A stretch of DNA of 64,000 nucleotides, from assembly GCA_963842065.1 (NCBI GenBank), contig CAWJEW010000002.1, positions 186,001 to 250,000 of the forward strand, given 5' to 3'. Under the pieces are notes generated by a model. The model was not told the origin of the DNA, did not search any database, and worked only from the letters and a program-made list of their open reading frames with translations. Positions within the stretch are counted from its first letter, which is position 1. Every line of letters starts with the position of its first letter. The DNA comes from CAITWD01 sp963842065. Lineage in GTDB: Bacteria; Actinomycetota; Thermoleophilia; Miltoncostaeales; Miltoncostaeaceae. Shown here in pieces: positions 53,065 through 61,756 of the stretch. Made by a program: the position numbers and the translations under genes.

Positions 53065-54056
53065 CCAGGACGAGCATCGACCGCGATGACTCCAAGCGTC
53101 TGATGGTCTTCGCCGGGCGCGCGAGCCGCGTCCTCGGCGAATCGATCGCCGACAAGCTGGGCATGGATCTCGGTGACGTCACCCTCAAGACGTTCGCCAA
53201 CGGCGAGATCTACGTCCGTTTCGAGGAGAGCATCCGGGGCGCCGACGTCTTCCTGGTCCAGTCGACCTGCCGGCCGGTCAACGAGGCGCTCATGGAGCTG
53301 CTGATCATGATCGACGCCGCCAAGCTCGCCTCCGCGCACCGCATCAACGCGGTGATCCCGTGGTACGGGTATTCGCGCCAGGACAAGAAGTCCGCGCCCC
53401 GTGAGCCGATCACCGCGAAGCTCGTCGCCGAGATGCTCCAGGCCGCCGGCGTCGACCGCCTGCTCACGATGGACCTGCACGCCGGTCAGGTGCAGGGCTT
53501 CTTCCGGATTCCGGTCGATCACATGACCGCGATCCCCCTGCTGGTGGAGCACTTCGAGGAGCGTCGGCGCGCCGGCGAACTCGACAACGTGGTGGTGGTC
53601 TCGCCCGATGCCGGCCGCGCCAAGCTCGCCAATCACGTCGCCGAGAAACTCGGCGCCAATCTGGCCGTGCTCACCAAGCAGCGCCCGGAGCACAACGCCG
53701 CCGAGGTGACGCTGCTGGTCGGTGACGTCGAAGGCCGCGACGCCATCCTGATCGACGACATGATCGACACCGCCGGCACCCTGGTGGCCGGTGCCGACAC
53801 CATCCGCGCGGCGGGGGCGCGACGCGTCTATGCGGCCGCCGTCCACGGACTGTTCTCGCCACCGGCCTTGGCGCGCCTGGCGGCTTCGTCGATCGAGGAG
53901 ATCGTCGTGACCGACACCGTGCCGCTGGCGCCGGACGCACCGACGGACCTGATCAAGGTCGTGTCGGTGGCGCGGATCCTCGCCGACTCGGTGCACAACG
54001 TGTTCTGCGACGAGTCGGTCAGCGAGATCTTCGCCGGGGAGAACCAGCTCTTCTAG
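53061..54056 (+). CDS. prs: Ribose-phosphate pyrophosphokinase
   Basis: Makes PRPP from ribose 5-phosphate and ATP; 331 residues. FANGEIYVRFEESIRGADVF, the Mg-ATP motif MDLHAGQVQGFF, and PRPP loop ILIDDMIDTAGTLVAGA are all present. Its product feeds hpt and other phosphoribosyltransferases. glmU-prs-rplY-pth-mfd order is that of Bacillus. Confidence 0.96.
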   Translation: MTRTSIDRDDSKRLMVFAGRASRVLGESIADKLGMDLGDVTLKTFANGEIYVRFEESIRGADVFLVQSTCRPVNEALMELLIMIDAAKLASAHRINAVIPWYGYSRQDKKSAPREPITAKLVAEMLQAAGVDRLLTMDLHAGQVQGFFRIPVDHMTAIPLLVEHFEERRRAGELDNVVVVSPDAGRAKLANHVAEKLGANLAVLTKQRPEHNAAEVTLLVGDVEGRDAILIDDMIDTAGTLVAGADTIRAAGARRVYAAAVHGLFSPPALARLAASSIEEIVVTDTVPLAPDAPTDLIKVVSVARILADSVHNVFCDESVSEIFAGENQLF

Positions 54057-54058
54057 CC

Positions 54059-54080
54059 GCCGGCGCCTGCGGGCGCCGGC
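54059..54080 (+). terminator. GC-rich hairpin after prs
   Basis: A 9-bp stem GCCGGCGCC/GGCGCCGGC with loop TGCG begins 2 bases after the prs stop. No T tract. It probably ends the glmU-prs transcript; rplY has its own start region with TATGAT at about 54132. Confidence 0.5.
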
Positions 54081-54183
54081 GCGCGCTACGGCGGAGACCG
54101 ACGGCGCCCTCGCGGATCGGGGCGTCGTCCACTATGATCCGCGGTCGCCCCAGATCCGGACAACGACGAGGTCGCATACCAGC

Positions 54184-54639
54184 ATGGCTCGACACACCAT
54201 AGAAGCCCAACCGCGCAGCGAATTCGGCAACGGACCGTCGCGGCGCCTTCGCAAGCAGGGCTTGGTCCCCGGCGTGATGTACGGCACGCCCGGCGAGTCG
54301 CTGCCGATCGTCCTCGAGGGGCACGCGCTGCACCGGGTCCTGTTCGCCCCCGACGGGCGCTCAAGCGTCATCGACCTGTCGATCGGCGGCAGACCCGCCC
54401 AGTCGACGGTGCTGACCGACTGGCAGCTCGATCCGATCCGCAGCGAGATTCTCCACGTGGACTTCCGTCCGGCCTCGGATGAGGAGGTCGCCACGGGCGT
54501 CGTGGAGCGCGCGCCGGAGCACATCGAGATCATTACCGCCGCCACCCGCATCAAGCAGCAGTACGAGGAATTCCTGGAGAGCGAGGCCGAGGGCGGCGAT
54601 GTCGGCGACGAAGCTGCGGAGGCCGAATCCGAGGAGTAG
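54184..54639 (+). CDS. rplY: Ribosomal protein bL25 (Ctc-type), C-terminal domain largely missing
   Basis: 5S rRNA-binding protein. 151 residues: the N-terminal domain is normal (IEAQPRSEFGNGPSRRLRKQGLVPGVMYG, then DWQLDPIRSEILHVDFRP). The beta-barrel domain of Ctc/TL5-type proteins is absent: after HVDFRP the sequence goes straight to ASDEEVATGVVERA and an acidic tail EGGDVGDEAAEAESEE. The N-terminal 5S rRNA-binding part remains. The remaining strand resembles the last strand of the missing domain, so an internal deletion is likely. Confidence 0.88.
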   Translation: MARHTIEAQPRSEFGNGPSRRLRKQGLVPGVMYGTPGESLPIVLEGHALHRVLFAPDGRSSVIDLSIGGRPAQSTVLTDWQLDPIRSEILHVDFRPASDEEVATGVVERAPEHIEIITAATRIKQQYEEFLESEAEGGDVGDEAAEAESEE

Positions 54640-54649
54640 TCCGCGGCCC

Positions 54650-54667
54650 GCGGCCGCACGCGGCCGC
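54650..54667 (+). terminator. Hairpin after rplY
   Basis: 7-bp stem GCGGCCG/CGGCCGC with a CACG loop, 10 bases after the rplY stop, no T tract. Possible weak terminator between rplY and pth; function inferred only. Confidence 0.35.
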
Positions 54668-54713
54668 ATCAGGGCGGCCGGTTGCCAAGACCGCGCGGCG
54701 CGGGCTCGCGTGG

Positions 54714-55421
54714 ATGACGACAACGATGGCTTCCTCCGCATCTGAGCCGGCAATCGGTCTGGTCGTCGGGCTCGGCAATCCCGGGCCGCGCTACGCCGGC
54801 AACCGCCACAACGTCGGCGTGATGGTCCTCGGCGAGCTCGCGCGCAGCCTGGGCGCCGGACGTCCCAGAAATCGGTGCGGGGGCGTCTACCGAGAGGCGC
54901 GCGGTCCCGCGGGGCAACTTGGGCTGCTCGCCCCGCAGACGTACATGAACGACTCGGGCCGGTCGGTGGGACCGGCCGCCGGGAGCCTGCGCCTGGCCCC
55001 GGCTCAGGTGCTGGTGATTCACGACGAGATCGACCTGCCGTTCGGGGATGTACGCGGCAAGCGTGGCGGCGGCACGGGCGGCCACAACGGGCTGCGCTCG
55101 ATCGAGCACGGCCTCGGTTCGCGGGAGTTCCTGCGGATCCGGGTCGGCGTCGGCCGCCCGCCGGAGGAATTCCGCGGCGACGAGGCCGCATGGGTGCTCG
55201 CCAACTTCTCCGAGCCGCGCGCGGATGTCCAGGCGCTGATCGCCAGGGCCGTCGTGCTCGCCGAGGCGGCGCTGCGCGACGGTATGGACGCGGCGATCGC
55301 CACCCACCATGCCCGTCCGCCCGGAACGCGTGCCCGGGGGCGGGCCGAACGGCGCGCCGAGAACCCATCCGGCGACGTTCCCGCCGGCGAGGCCGCCGAC
55401 AGTGCACCCGATGACCAGTAG
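54714..55421 (+). CDS. pth: Peptidyl-tRNA hydrolase
   Basis: Cleaves peptidyl-tRNA released from stalled ribosomes. 235 residues: VVGLGNPGPRYAGNRHNVG with catalytic His, QTYMNDSGRSV, catalytic Asp in VIHDEIDLPFG, and GGTGGHNGLRSI. The C-terminal 45 residues are Arg/Ala-rich and beyond the usual family end (about 190). The ATG could instead be at 54726 (MASSASEP). Overlaps mfd by 11 bases. Confidence 0.92.
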   Translation: MTTTMASSASEPAIGLVVGLGNPGPRYAGNRHNVGVMVLGELARSLGAGRPRNRCGGVYREARGPAGQLGLLAPQTYMNDSGRSVGPAAGSLRLAPAQVLVIHDEIDLPFGDVRGKRGGGTGGHNGLRSIEHGLGSREFLRIRVGVGRPPEEFRGDEAAWVLANFSEPRADVQALIARAVVLAEAALRDGMDAAIATHHARPPGTRARGRAERRAENPSGDVPAGEAADSAPDDQ

Positions 55422-58400
55422 CCGCCAGGCGGCGGCCCGCCTGGACGGGCTGCTGATGGACGTGCCGGCACTCGCCGGCGCGGCCGCCGAACTGGCCGCG
55501 CACGGCACGGCCGGCCGTCTGGCCATCGCCCGGCCGGCGTGGAGCTTCGTGCTTGCGGCCCTGGCGCGGGCAACCAACCGCCCGCTGGTCGCGGTCTGCC
55601 CCGAAGACGACGAGGCCCGTGACCTTGCGCTCGACCTGGAAGCCATCCTCGGGCGCGCTGCCGTGGCGCTGTATCCGTCGCGCGGTGTGCCGCTTGAGGG
55701 GCCGGTGGGCGCGGCGCCGCACCTGGTCGGCCAGCGCGCCCGTGCGCTCGCCGCGGCCGAGCGGCCGGCGAACGTCGTCGTCGCCGGTGCGCCGGCGCTG
55801 GCGGAGCTGATCGCCCCGCGGGAGGTCTGGGCCGAGCCAGTGCGCATCGCCGCCGGCGCCAGCACGCCGATCGACGCGGTGCTCGATCGCCTGGCCGCGC
55901 TCGGCTACGAGCGCACGTCGCAGGTCGAGGAGCGGGGCGAGGTCGCCGTGCGCGGCGGGCTGATCGACGTCTACCCGTCGACGGCCGACCTGCCGGTGCG
56001 GATCGAGTTCTTCGGCGACGAGGTCGAGAGCGTGCGCGCGTTCTCCCCATTTACCCAGCGCACGATCCAGCCCCTGGAGCGCGTGTTGGCCTGGCCGGCG
56101 ACCGAGCCCGAGGCCGCCGACGCGCACGTCGCACCGCTCGATGATCCGCGGATCCGTGCGGCGTCGCTCGTTCGTCTGGCGCCGACCGAACATGCCGCCG
56201 CGCTGCGGGCGGCGCGGGAGCGGTTCGCCGACGAGGCCGCCGCCGGTGCGCTGAGCGACGCGGCGAAGATCGCCGCGGACCTTGAGCGGCGCACCGCGCT
56301 CGATCTCGGCCCCCCGACCGGCGGGGAGGCGATCTTCGATGCCGTGCAGGCGCGGTTTGCGACGCGCGGCCAGGCGGAAGCCGAAGGCGAGCTTGCGCGC
56401 CTGGCGCGCAACGGGCACCGCGTGCTGGTGACCTTCGCCCGTCGCGGCGACATGGAGCGCAGCGCGATGCGCTTCGACCGCGTGACGCCGGTGATCCTCG
56501 AGCCCGGGCAGCTGCCGGAGCCGGGCACCGTCGGATTTGCCGCGCTCGGGGTCCGCGAGGGGATGCTCTCGCACCAGCTCGGGCTGGCGATCATCCCCGA
56601 GACCGCGATCCTTCGCCGGCGTCGGCCGGCGCCCGAGCGCGGGCCGGTCGTCGGGCGGCGCCTGGCGAGCTTCATGGACCTGCGCGTCGGCGACTACGTC
56701 GTCCACGAGGACCACGGCATCGGACGGCTCACCGGGTTCGAGACGCGCACCGTGGCCAACGTCACGCGCGATTACCTGGCGCTGGCGTTCGCCGGCAGCG
56801 ATCGCGTGTTTGTCCCGCACGACCAGCTCGAGAAAGTCACCCGATACGTCGGTGCCGACGGGTCCGAACCGACGCTGTCCCGGCTCGGCGGCAAGGCGTG
56901 GGACAAGATCAAGGCCCGCGCGCGGGCCGCCGTGCGGGAGATGGCCGGTGAGCTGATCCAGCTCTACGAGGCGCGCCAGCGCGTGGAGGGGTTCGCGTTC
57001 CCGCCCAATGATGAGTGGATCGGCGAGCTCGAGCGGCGTTTTGCGTACCGCGAGACCCCCGACCAACAGCGTGCCATCGACGCGGTCTTCGACGACATGG
57101 AACGCCCGCGCCCCATGGACCGCCTGATCTGCGGCGACGTCGGGTTCGGCAAGACCGAGATCGCGATGCGCGCGGCCTTCAAGGCCGCGGTCGCCGGCAA
57201 GCAGGTGCTCGTGCTCGTGCCGACGACGATCCTGGCCCAGCAGCACGCCGCAACCTTCCGTGAGCGCTTCGACGACCTGCCGGTGAGCGTGGACATCGTC
57301 AACCGGTTCCGGACGCCCGCCGAGACGCGCGAGGTGCTCGGACGCTTCCGCGACGGCACGCTCGACATCCTCGTGGGCACGCACCGTCTGTTGTCGATGG
57401 ACGTGCAGCCAGCGGACCTCGGGCTGGTTATCGTCGACGAAGAGCAGCGCTTCGGCGTGGCCCAGAAGGAGGCGCTGCGCCAGCTGCGGGTCAGGGTCGA
57501 TGTGCTCGCGATGAGCGCGACGCCGATCCCGCGCACCCTGCAGATCTCGCTGTCCGGGCTGCGCGAGATCAGCGTGATCGAGACCCCGCCGCCGGGTCGC
57601 CGCCCGATCGCGACCCACGTCGGCGAGTTTCGGGAGGAGCAGGTCCAGCTGGCGCTGCGGCACGAGCACGAGCGCGGCGGCCAAAGCTTCTATCTGCACA
57701 ACCGGGTCGAGACCATCGAGAACGCGGCCGAGCGCGTGCGGGCCCTGGTGCCCGAACTCACCGTCTTGGTTGCCCACGGACGGATGCCCGAGCACCAGCT
57801 CGAGGACGTGATGATGGCCTTCATCCGCGGACAGGGGGATGTGCTGGTGGCGACCAGCATCATCGAAGCGGGACTCGACATCCCGCAGGCCAACACCCTG
57901 GTCGTCGAGCGCGCGGATCAGCTCGGACTCTCGCAGCTCTACCAGATCCGCGGGCGCGTGGGACGCAGCTCGGTGACCGCGCAGGCGTACCTGTGCTACC
58001 CGGACGAGGCGGGTCTGACCCGTGATGCGGCCGCGCGGCTGCGCGCGCTGGCGGACTACACCGAGCTCGGCAGCGGTCTGCGCATCGCCATGCGCGACCT
58101 GGAGATCCGCGGCGCCGGGAACCTGCTCGGCGATGAGCAGACCGGGCACGTCGCGGCGGTCGGCTTCGAGCTGTACGTCGAGATGCTCCAGGACGCGGTC
58201 GCCCTGGGCCAGGGCGCGCCGATCCCCGAGCGGGACGTGCGCATCGACATCCCCATCTCGGCCTACATCCCCGCCGACTACGTGCCGTTCGAGGCCGCCA
58301 AGATCGATCTGCACCGACGCATTTCACTCGCCCAGGATCTCGAGGCGATCTCTTCGCTCGGCGAGGAGCTCGCCGACCGCTTCGGGCCGCTACCGCCAGG

Positions 58401-58671
58401 GGTGCAGGCACTGCTGTCGGTCCAGCGGCTGCGCGTACGCCTGCGCGGCCTCGGCGCGGGCCAGGTCATGGTGCGTGGTGGGCGCGTGGCGATCGGCCCG
58501 ATCAGCCTCACCTCACAGCAGCTGCGCGGGCTGCGCGAGCAGCACGCCCGGGCCATGTATGACTCGCGCGATGGCAGCGTCTCGGTGCCCGCGCCATCGG
58601 CGCCGATCGAGCGGGTGGCCGCCGCCGACGCGGTGCTTGCGGCCCTCGCCGGGGTGATCGTCCTGGGCTGA
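55411..58671 (+). CDS. mfd: Transcription-repair coupling factor Mfd
   Basis: Translocase that removes stalled RNA polymerase and recruits UvrA. 1086 residues. UvrB-like N-terminal domains, RNAP-interacting CarD-like domain from VGDYVVHEDHGIGRL near residue 427, Walker A GDVGFGKTE near 575, VDEEQRFG near 674, helicase C motif GRVGRS and C-terminal TRCF domain. ATG 55411 lies within the pth 3' end. A very long frame on the other strand is only a shadow of this gene. Confidence 0.94.
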   Translation: MTSSRQAAARLDGLLMDVPALAGAAAELAAHGTAGRLAIARPAWSFVLAALARATNRPLVAVCPEDDEARDLALDLEAILGRAAVALYPSRGVPLEGPVGAAPHLVGQRARALAAAERPANVVVAGAPALAELIAPREVWAEPVRIAAGASTPIDAVLDRLAALGYERTSQVEERGEVAVRGGLIDVYPSTADLPVRIEFFGDEVESVRAFSPFTQRTIQPLERVLAWPATEPEAADAHVAPLDDPRIRAASLVRLAPTEHAAALRAARERFADEAAAGALSDAAKIAADLERRTALDLGPPTGGEAIFDAVQARFATRGQAEAEGELARLARNGHRVLVTFARRGDMERSAMRFDRVTPVILEPGQLPEPGTVGFAALGVREGMLSHQLGLAIIPETAILRRRRPAPERGPVVGRRLASFMDLRVGDYVVHEDHGIGRLTGFETRTVANVTRDYLALAFAGSDRVFVPHDQLEKVTRYVGADGSEPTLSRLGGKAWDKIKARARAAVREMAGELIQLYEARQRVEGFAFPPNDEWIGELERRFAYRETPDQQRAIDAVFDDMERPRPMDRLICGDVGFGKTEIAMRAAFKAAVAGKQVLVLVPTTILAQQHAATFRERFDDLPVSVDIVNRFRTPAETREVLGRFRDGTLDILVGTHRLLSMDVQPADLGLVIVDEEQRFGVAQKEALRQLRVRVDVLAMSATPIPRTLQISLSGLREISVIETPPPGRRPIATHVGEFREEQVQLALRHEHERGGQSFYLHNRVETIENAAERVRALVPELTVLVAHGRMPEHQLEDVMMAFIRGQGDVLVATSIIEAGLDIPQANTLVVERADQLGLSQLYQIRGRVGRSSVTAQAYLCYPDEAGLTRDAAARLRALADYTELGSGLRIAMRDLEIRGAGNLLGDEQTGHVAAVGFELYVEMLQDAVALGQGAPIPERDVRIDIPISAYIPADYVPFEAAKIDLHRRISLAQDLEAISSLGEELADRFGPLPPGVQALLSVQRLRVRLRGLGAGQVMVRGGRVAIGPISLTSQQLRGLREQHARAMYDSRDGSVSVPAPSAPIERVAAADAVLAALAGVIVLG

Positions 58672-58742
58672 CCCGAGGACGGTCCGCGCGGAACCTTTGG
58701 GCTGGCTGTGACCGCGGGGGGTCATGCTACGATCCCGCCGTC

Positions 58743-59783
58743 TTGGGACCCTTTTCTTGCCTGCACGCCACCCGCCGTCGCACCGCGACGTTCGGCCTCG
58801 TGGCGATTGTCGCGCTCAGTGTGGCCCTGCTGTCGGGGTGCGGAAGCAGCGGCACCCTGCCCAGCGGCGTCGTGGCCCAGGTGGGCGACACCCAGATCAC
58901 CCAGACGCAGCTGGACACCTACATGTCCCAGCTGGCCGCGAGCGCGACGTCCCAGGGCCAGGCATTCCCGACGCCGGGGACCGCGAGCTACCAGAGCGCC
59001 CAACAGCAGGCGCTCCAGCAGCTGATCCAGCTGCAGATCGTGGGCTTTGAGGCCGCCAAGTGCGGTCGGCCCTGCTCCGTGTCGGACGCCGAGATCTCCG
59101 CGCAGCTCGACGCGCTCGCCAAGCAGCGCTTCGGCGGGTCCCAGGTCAAGCTCGCCGCCTACCTGCGCAGCCTCGACTTCACGCTGGACCAGGCGCGCGA
59201 CCAGGTCAAGGCCGGGCTGCAGCAGCAGAAGCTGCAGACTTACGTGGAGCGCAGCGTCACGTTCACGACCAACCAGGCCGACGCCTATTACGTCGCCAAC
59301 TCCGCCCAGTTCAACGTGCCCGAGACGCGCACCGTCTCGCACATCCTGGTGGCGAACGAGGCGCTGGCCAAGAAGATCCGTGCCGAGGTGACCCCGGCGA
59401 ACTTCGCGACGCTCGCCCGGGAGTACAGCATCGACACCGGCAGCAAGGCCGAGGGCGGATACCTGGGCGCCATCCGGGCCTCCGAGGTCGTGGCGCCGTT
59501 CGCCAACGCGGCCTTCGCGCTCAAGGTCGGTCAGATCTCACAGCCCGTCCACTCGCAGTACGGCTGGCACATCATCTACGTCACCAAGGTCACCCCGGCG
59601 CACCACACCTCCGAGGCAGCCGCGTTGCCGGGCATCATCTCGAGCCAGCTCGCATCCAAGCGCGCGGCGGCCTACCAGCAATGGGTGACGACGACGCTGG
59701 CCTACTGGAACGCCCAGACCAAATACGCCTCGCCAAGCCTGGCACCGTCGACGTCGGCCAGTGGAGCGACGTCCACCGGGTGA
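58743..59783 (+). CDS. Parvulin-type peptidyl-prolyl isomerase lipoprotein (PrsA/SurA-like)
   Basis: Predicted 346-residue extracytoplasmic foldase. Lipobox ALLSGC with Cys near residue 33, SurA N-like helical region VAQVGDTQITQTQLDTY, then parvulin domain TRTVSHILVANEALAKKI to QYGWHIIYV. TTG 58743 has TACGAT at 58728-58733, 9 bases upstream. Ends in a Ser/Thr-rich tail. Overlaps mazG by GTGA. Confidence 0.88.
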   Translation: MGPFSCLHATRRRTATFGLVAIVALSVALLSGCGSSGTLPSGVVAQVGDTQITQTQLDTYMSQLAASATSQGQAFPTPGTASYQSAQQQALQQLIQLQIVGFEAAKCGRPCSVSDAEISAQLDALAKQRFGGSQVKLAAYLRSLDFTLDQARDQVKAGLQQQKLQTYVERSVTFTTNQADAYYVANSAQFNVPETRTVSHILVANEALAKKIRAEVTPANFATLAREYSIDTGSKAEGGYLGAIRASEVVAPFANAAFALKVGQISQPVHSQYGWHIIYVTKVTPAHHTSEAAALPGIISSQLASKRAAAYQQWVTTTLAYWNAQTKYASPSLAPSTSASGATSTG

Positions 59784-60793
59784 TCTGGATCGTCGGTCTC
59801 GGTCCGGGGGACCGTGAGTCGGTGCCGGCCGACGCGCTCGCGCTGCTGGCATCCGCGCCCCGTGTGGCGCTGGCGCCCGTTCCAGCCGATGTGGCCGAGT
59901 TGCTCGGTCACCTGAACTGCGAGCCGCTCACCGAGGACGCGGCGCTTGCCGCCGATGCCGTGATCGCCGCGGTCGATACCGAGGCGTATGCGATCGCCAA
60001 GCGGCTGCCCGAGGCCGCCACCAGCCCATCACGCGAGCGGCTGCGTGAGCGCGCGATCGGCGCGCAGGTCGCGCGGCTGGTGCGCGTCGGCGGGCGCCTG
60101 CGGCGGGAGTGCCCCTGGGACCGCGCGCAGACAATCCCGTCGATCGTGCCGTACACCATCGAGGAGGCCTTCGAGGTTGCGGACGCGGTCGCGTCGGGCG
60201 ATCCGGCCAAGCAGCTCGACGAGGTGGGGGACCTGCTGTTCCAGTCCGTGTTCCTCGCGCAACTGCTCGAGGAGGACGCCCGGGGCGACCTCGGCACGAT
60301 CGCGACCGGTCAAGCCGACAAGCTGATCAGCCGCCACCCGCACGTCTACGGCGACGTCCGGGCCAAGGACGCCGACCATGTCCTGGACCTGTGGGAGGCG
60401 AGCAAGCGCGCCGAGCGCGCCGAGCAGGGGATCTTCCACGACCTGCCGCCCGGGCTGCCGTCGCTGGCATTCGCCACCAAGGCTCAAAAGCGCGCCGCGG
60501 CGGTCGGGTTCACCTATGCCGACATGGATGGCGCCGCCGCGGCACTCGTCGAGGAAGTCCGCGAGCTCGTGCAGGACCCGAGCCCCGACGAGCTCGGGGA
60601 CGTGCTGTTCGCCGCGGTGGCCGTGGCACGGCAGCTGGCCACCGACCCAGAGGTCGCGCTCCGGGGCACCGCGCAGCGCTTTCGACGCCGCGTCGAGCGG
60701 GCCGCTGCGGCGGCCCGCGAGGCCGGCGAACGGTTCGAGGATCTCGATCCCGCGTCGCAGTTGCGCTGGTACGAGGCGGTCGGTCGGGTCTAA
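59780..60793 (+). CDS. mazG: MazG-family nucleoside triphosphate pyrophosphohydrolase with truncated methylase-like N-terminus
   Basis: Predicted 337 residues that hydrolyse NTPs to NMP and PPi. Residues 1 to about 75 (VIWIVGLGPGDRESVPADAL) resemble the start of a tetrapyrrole-methylase domain as in Bacillus YabN, but most of that domain is absent. Two MazG repeats follow, with CPWDRAQTIPSIVPYTIEEAFEVADA and LDEVGDLLFQSVF, then ALVEEVRELVQ and DELGDVLFAAVAVAR (EExxE/D motifs). Coupled to the parvulin gene by GTGA. Confidence 0.9.
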   Translation: MIWIVGLGPGDRESVPADALALLASAPRVALAPVPADVAELLGHLNCEPLTEDAALAADAVIAAVDTEAYAIAKRLPEAATSPSRERLRERAIGAQVARLVRVGGRLRRECPWDRAQTIPSIVPYTIEEAFEVADAVASGDPAKQLDEVGDLLFQSVFLAQLLEEDARGDLGTIATGQADKLISRHPHVYGDVRAKDADHVLDLWEASKRAERAEQGIFHDLPPGLPSLAFATKAQKRAAAVGFTYADMDGAAAALVEEVRELVQDPSPDELGDVLFAAVAVARQLATDPEVALRGTAQRFRRRVERAAAAAREAGERFEDLDPASQLRWYEAVGRV

Positions 60794-60850
60794 CCCAGAC
60801 CGCCGGGCGCCGCGCACAAGGTTTCATCGCGATCGGCCGATAGATGGGTC

Positions 60851-61660
60851 GTGGACTCCATGCCTTCGAGACCGCCGGCCGTCGAACCCGGCCAGGACGA
60901 TTCCGCGCGGATCGCGCGTCTGGAGGCCGAACTCGCCGATGCGCAGGCGACGCTGGCGCGCGCGCTGGCTGTGCGCCGGAGCGCGGGGGCCGCGACGGAC
61001 CTGGTGAGCGTCGCCGCCGAGGAACTGCGGGCGCCGGCGACCGCCGTCAGCGGATACCTGCAGCTGATGGTCGACGGCGAGGTCGGACCGCTCGATTCCG
61101 AGCAGCAGCACATGCTCGAATGTGCGCTCTTTCACACCCGCCGCATGCTCGAGCTGGTCGACGACCTGGTCATGATCACCCAGCTGCAGGCGACCCATCG
61201 CAGCATCGCGGAGCTCGACGTCCGCGAGCTGGTCCGGCTGCGTGCCCAGGATGCGTCGGCCCGGGCGCTCGCACGCCAGGTGCGCCTCGAGCTGCGGCTG
61301 GCCGAATGCCCTCAGGTCGTCGGTGACACGGCCACGATCAGCCGCGCCGTGGACTGCCTGCTCGAGCAGGCGATCATGTTTTCCCCGCCCACGACGTCGG
61401 TGATCTGCGCGGTGCACGGCACCTCCGAGGGCGTCGTGATCGAGGTGTCGGATCGGGGCATGACCCCGGACCCCGAGGCGCTCAACGCGCTCATGGACGG
61501 CCGGGATCCGGGCGCCGCCAGTGATCCGCGCACGCTGCTGGCATCGCGCCTGGGCCTGGTGATGGTCCGGATGGTCGCCGAGGCGCACGGCGGGCATGCC
61601 GACGCCCTGGCCGAAGCGCGACAGACGACGGTGCGGATGGTGCTGCCGGCCTGCGCATAG
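60851..61660 (+). CDS. Histidine-kinase-like protein lacking phospho-acceptor His
   Basis: Predicted 269-residue soluble protein: N-terminal coiled coil (RIARLEAELADAQATLARAL), HisKA-like helix VSVAAEELRAPATAVSGYL, then HATPase_c-like region. The canonical SHELRTP reads AEELRAP here, so the His is Glu at residue 57. The N box is LLEQAIMFSPP (Asn absent) and the G1 box VSDRGMTPD lacks the second Gly. No receiver or sensor domain is attached and no response regulator gene is adjacent. It probably is a pseudokinase. Stands alone between mazG and eno. Confidence 0.78.
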   Translation: MDSMPSRPPAVEPGQDDSARIARLEAELADAQATLARALAVRRSAGAATDLVSVAAEELRAPATAVSGYLQLMVDGEVGPLDSEQQHMLECALFHTRRMLELVDDLVMITQLQATHRSIAELDVRELVRLRAQDASARALARQVRLELRLAECPQVVGDTATISRAVDCLLEQAIMFSPPTTSVICAVHGTSEGVVIEVSDRGMTPDPEALNALMDGRDPGAASDPRTLLASRLGLVMVRMVAEAHGGHADALAEARQTTVRMVLPACA

Positions 61661-61756
61661 CGCGCCCGCCCGCCCGCGGCGGCGTCGTGTGCAACGGCCA
61701 TGTCGGGTCCGTAGACTGGTGCCGCCCAATTGCCGCCACCACTTGCGAGGGAGCCG

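Noticed and set aside
54361..58314. A 1317-codon open frame on the minus strand opposite mfd
   Set aside because: It lies over the well-supported rplY, pth and mfd genes, has no recognisable domain and is an effect of high GC content.
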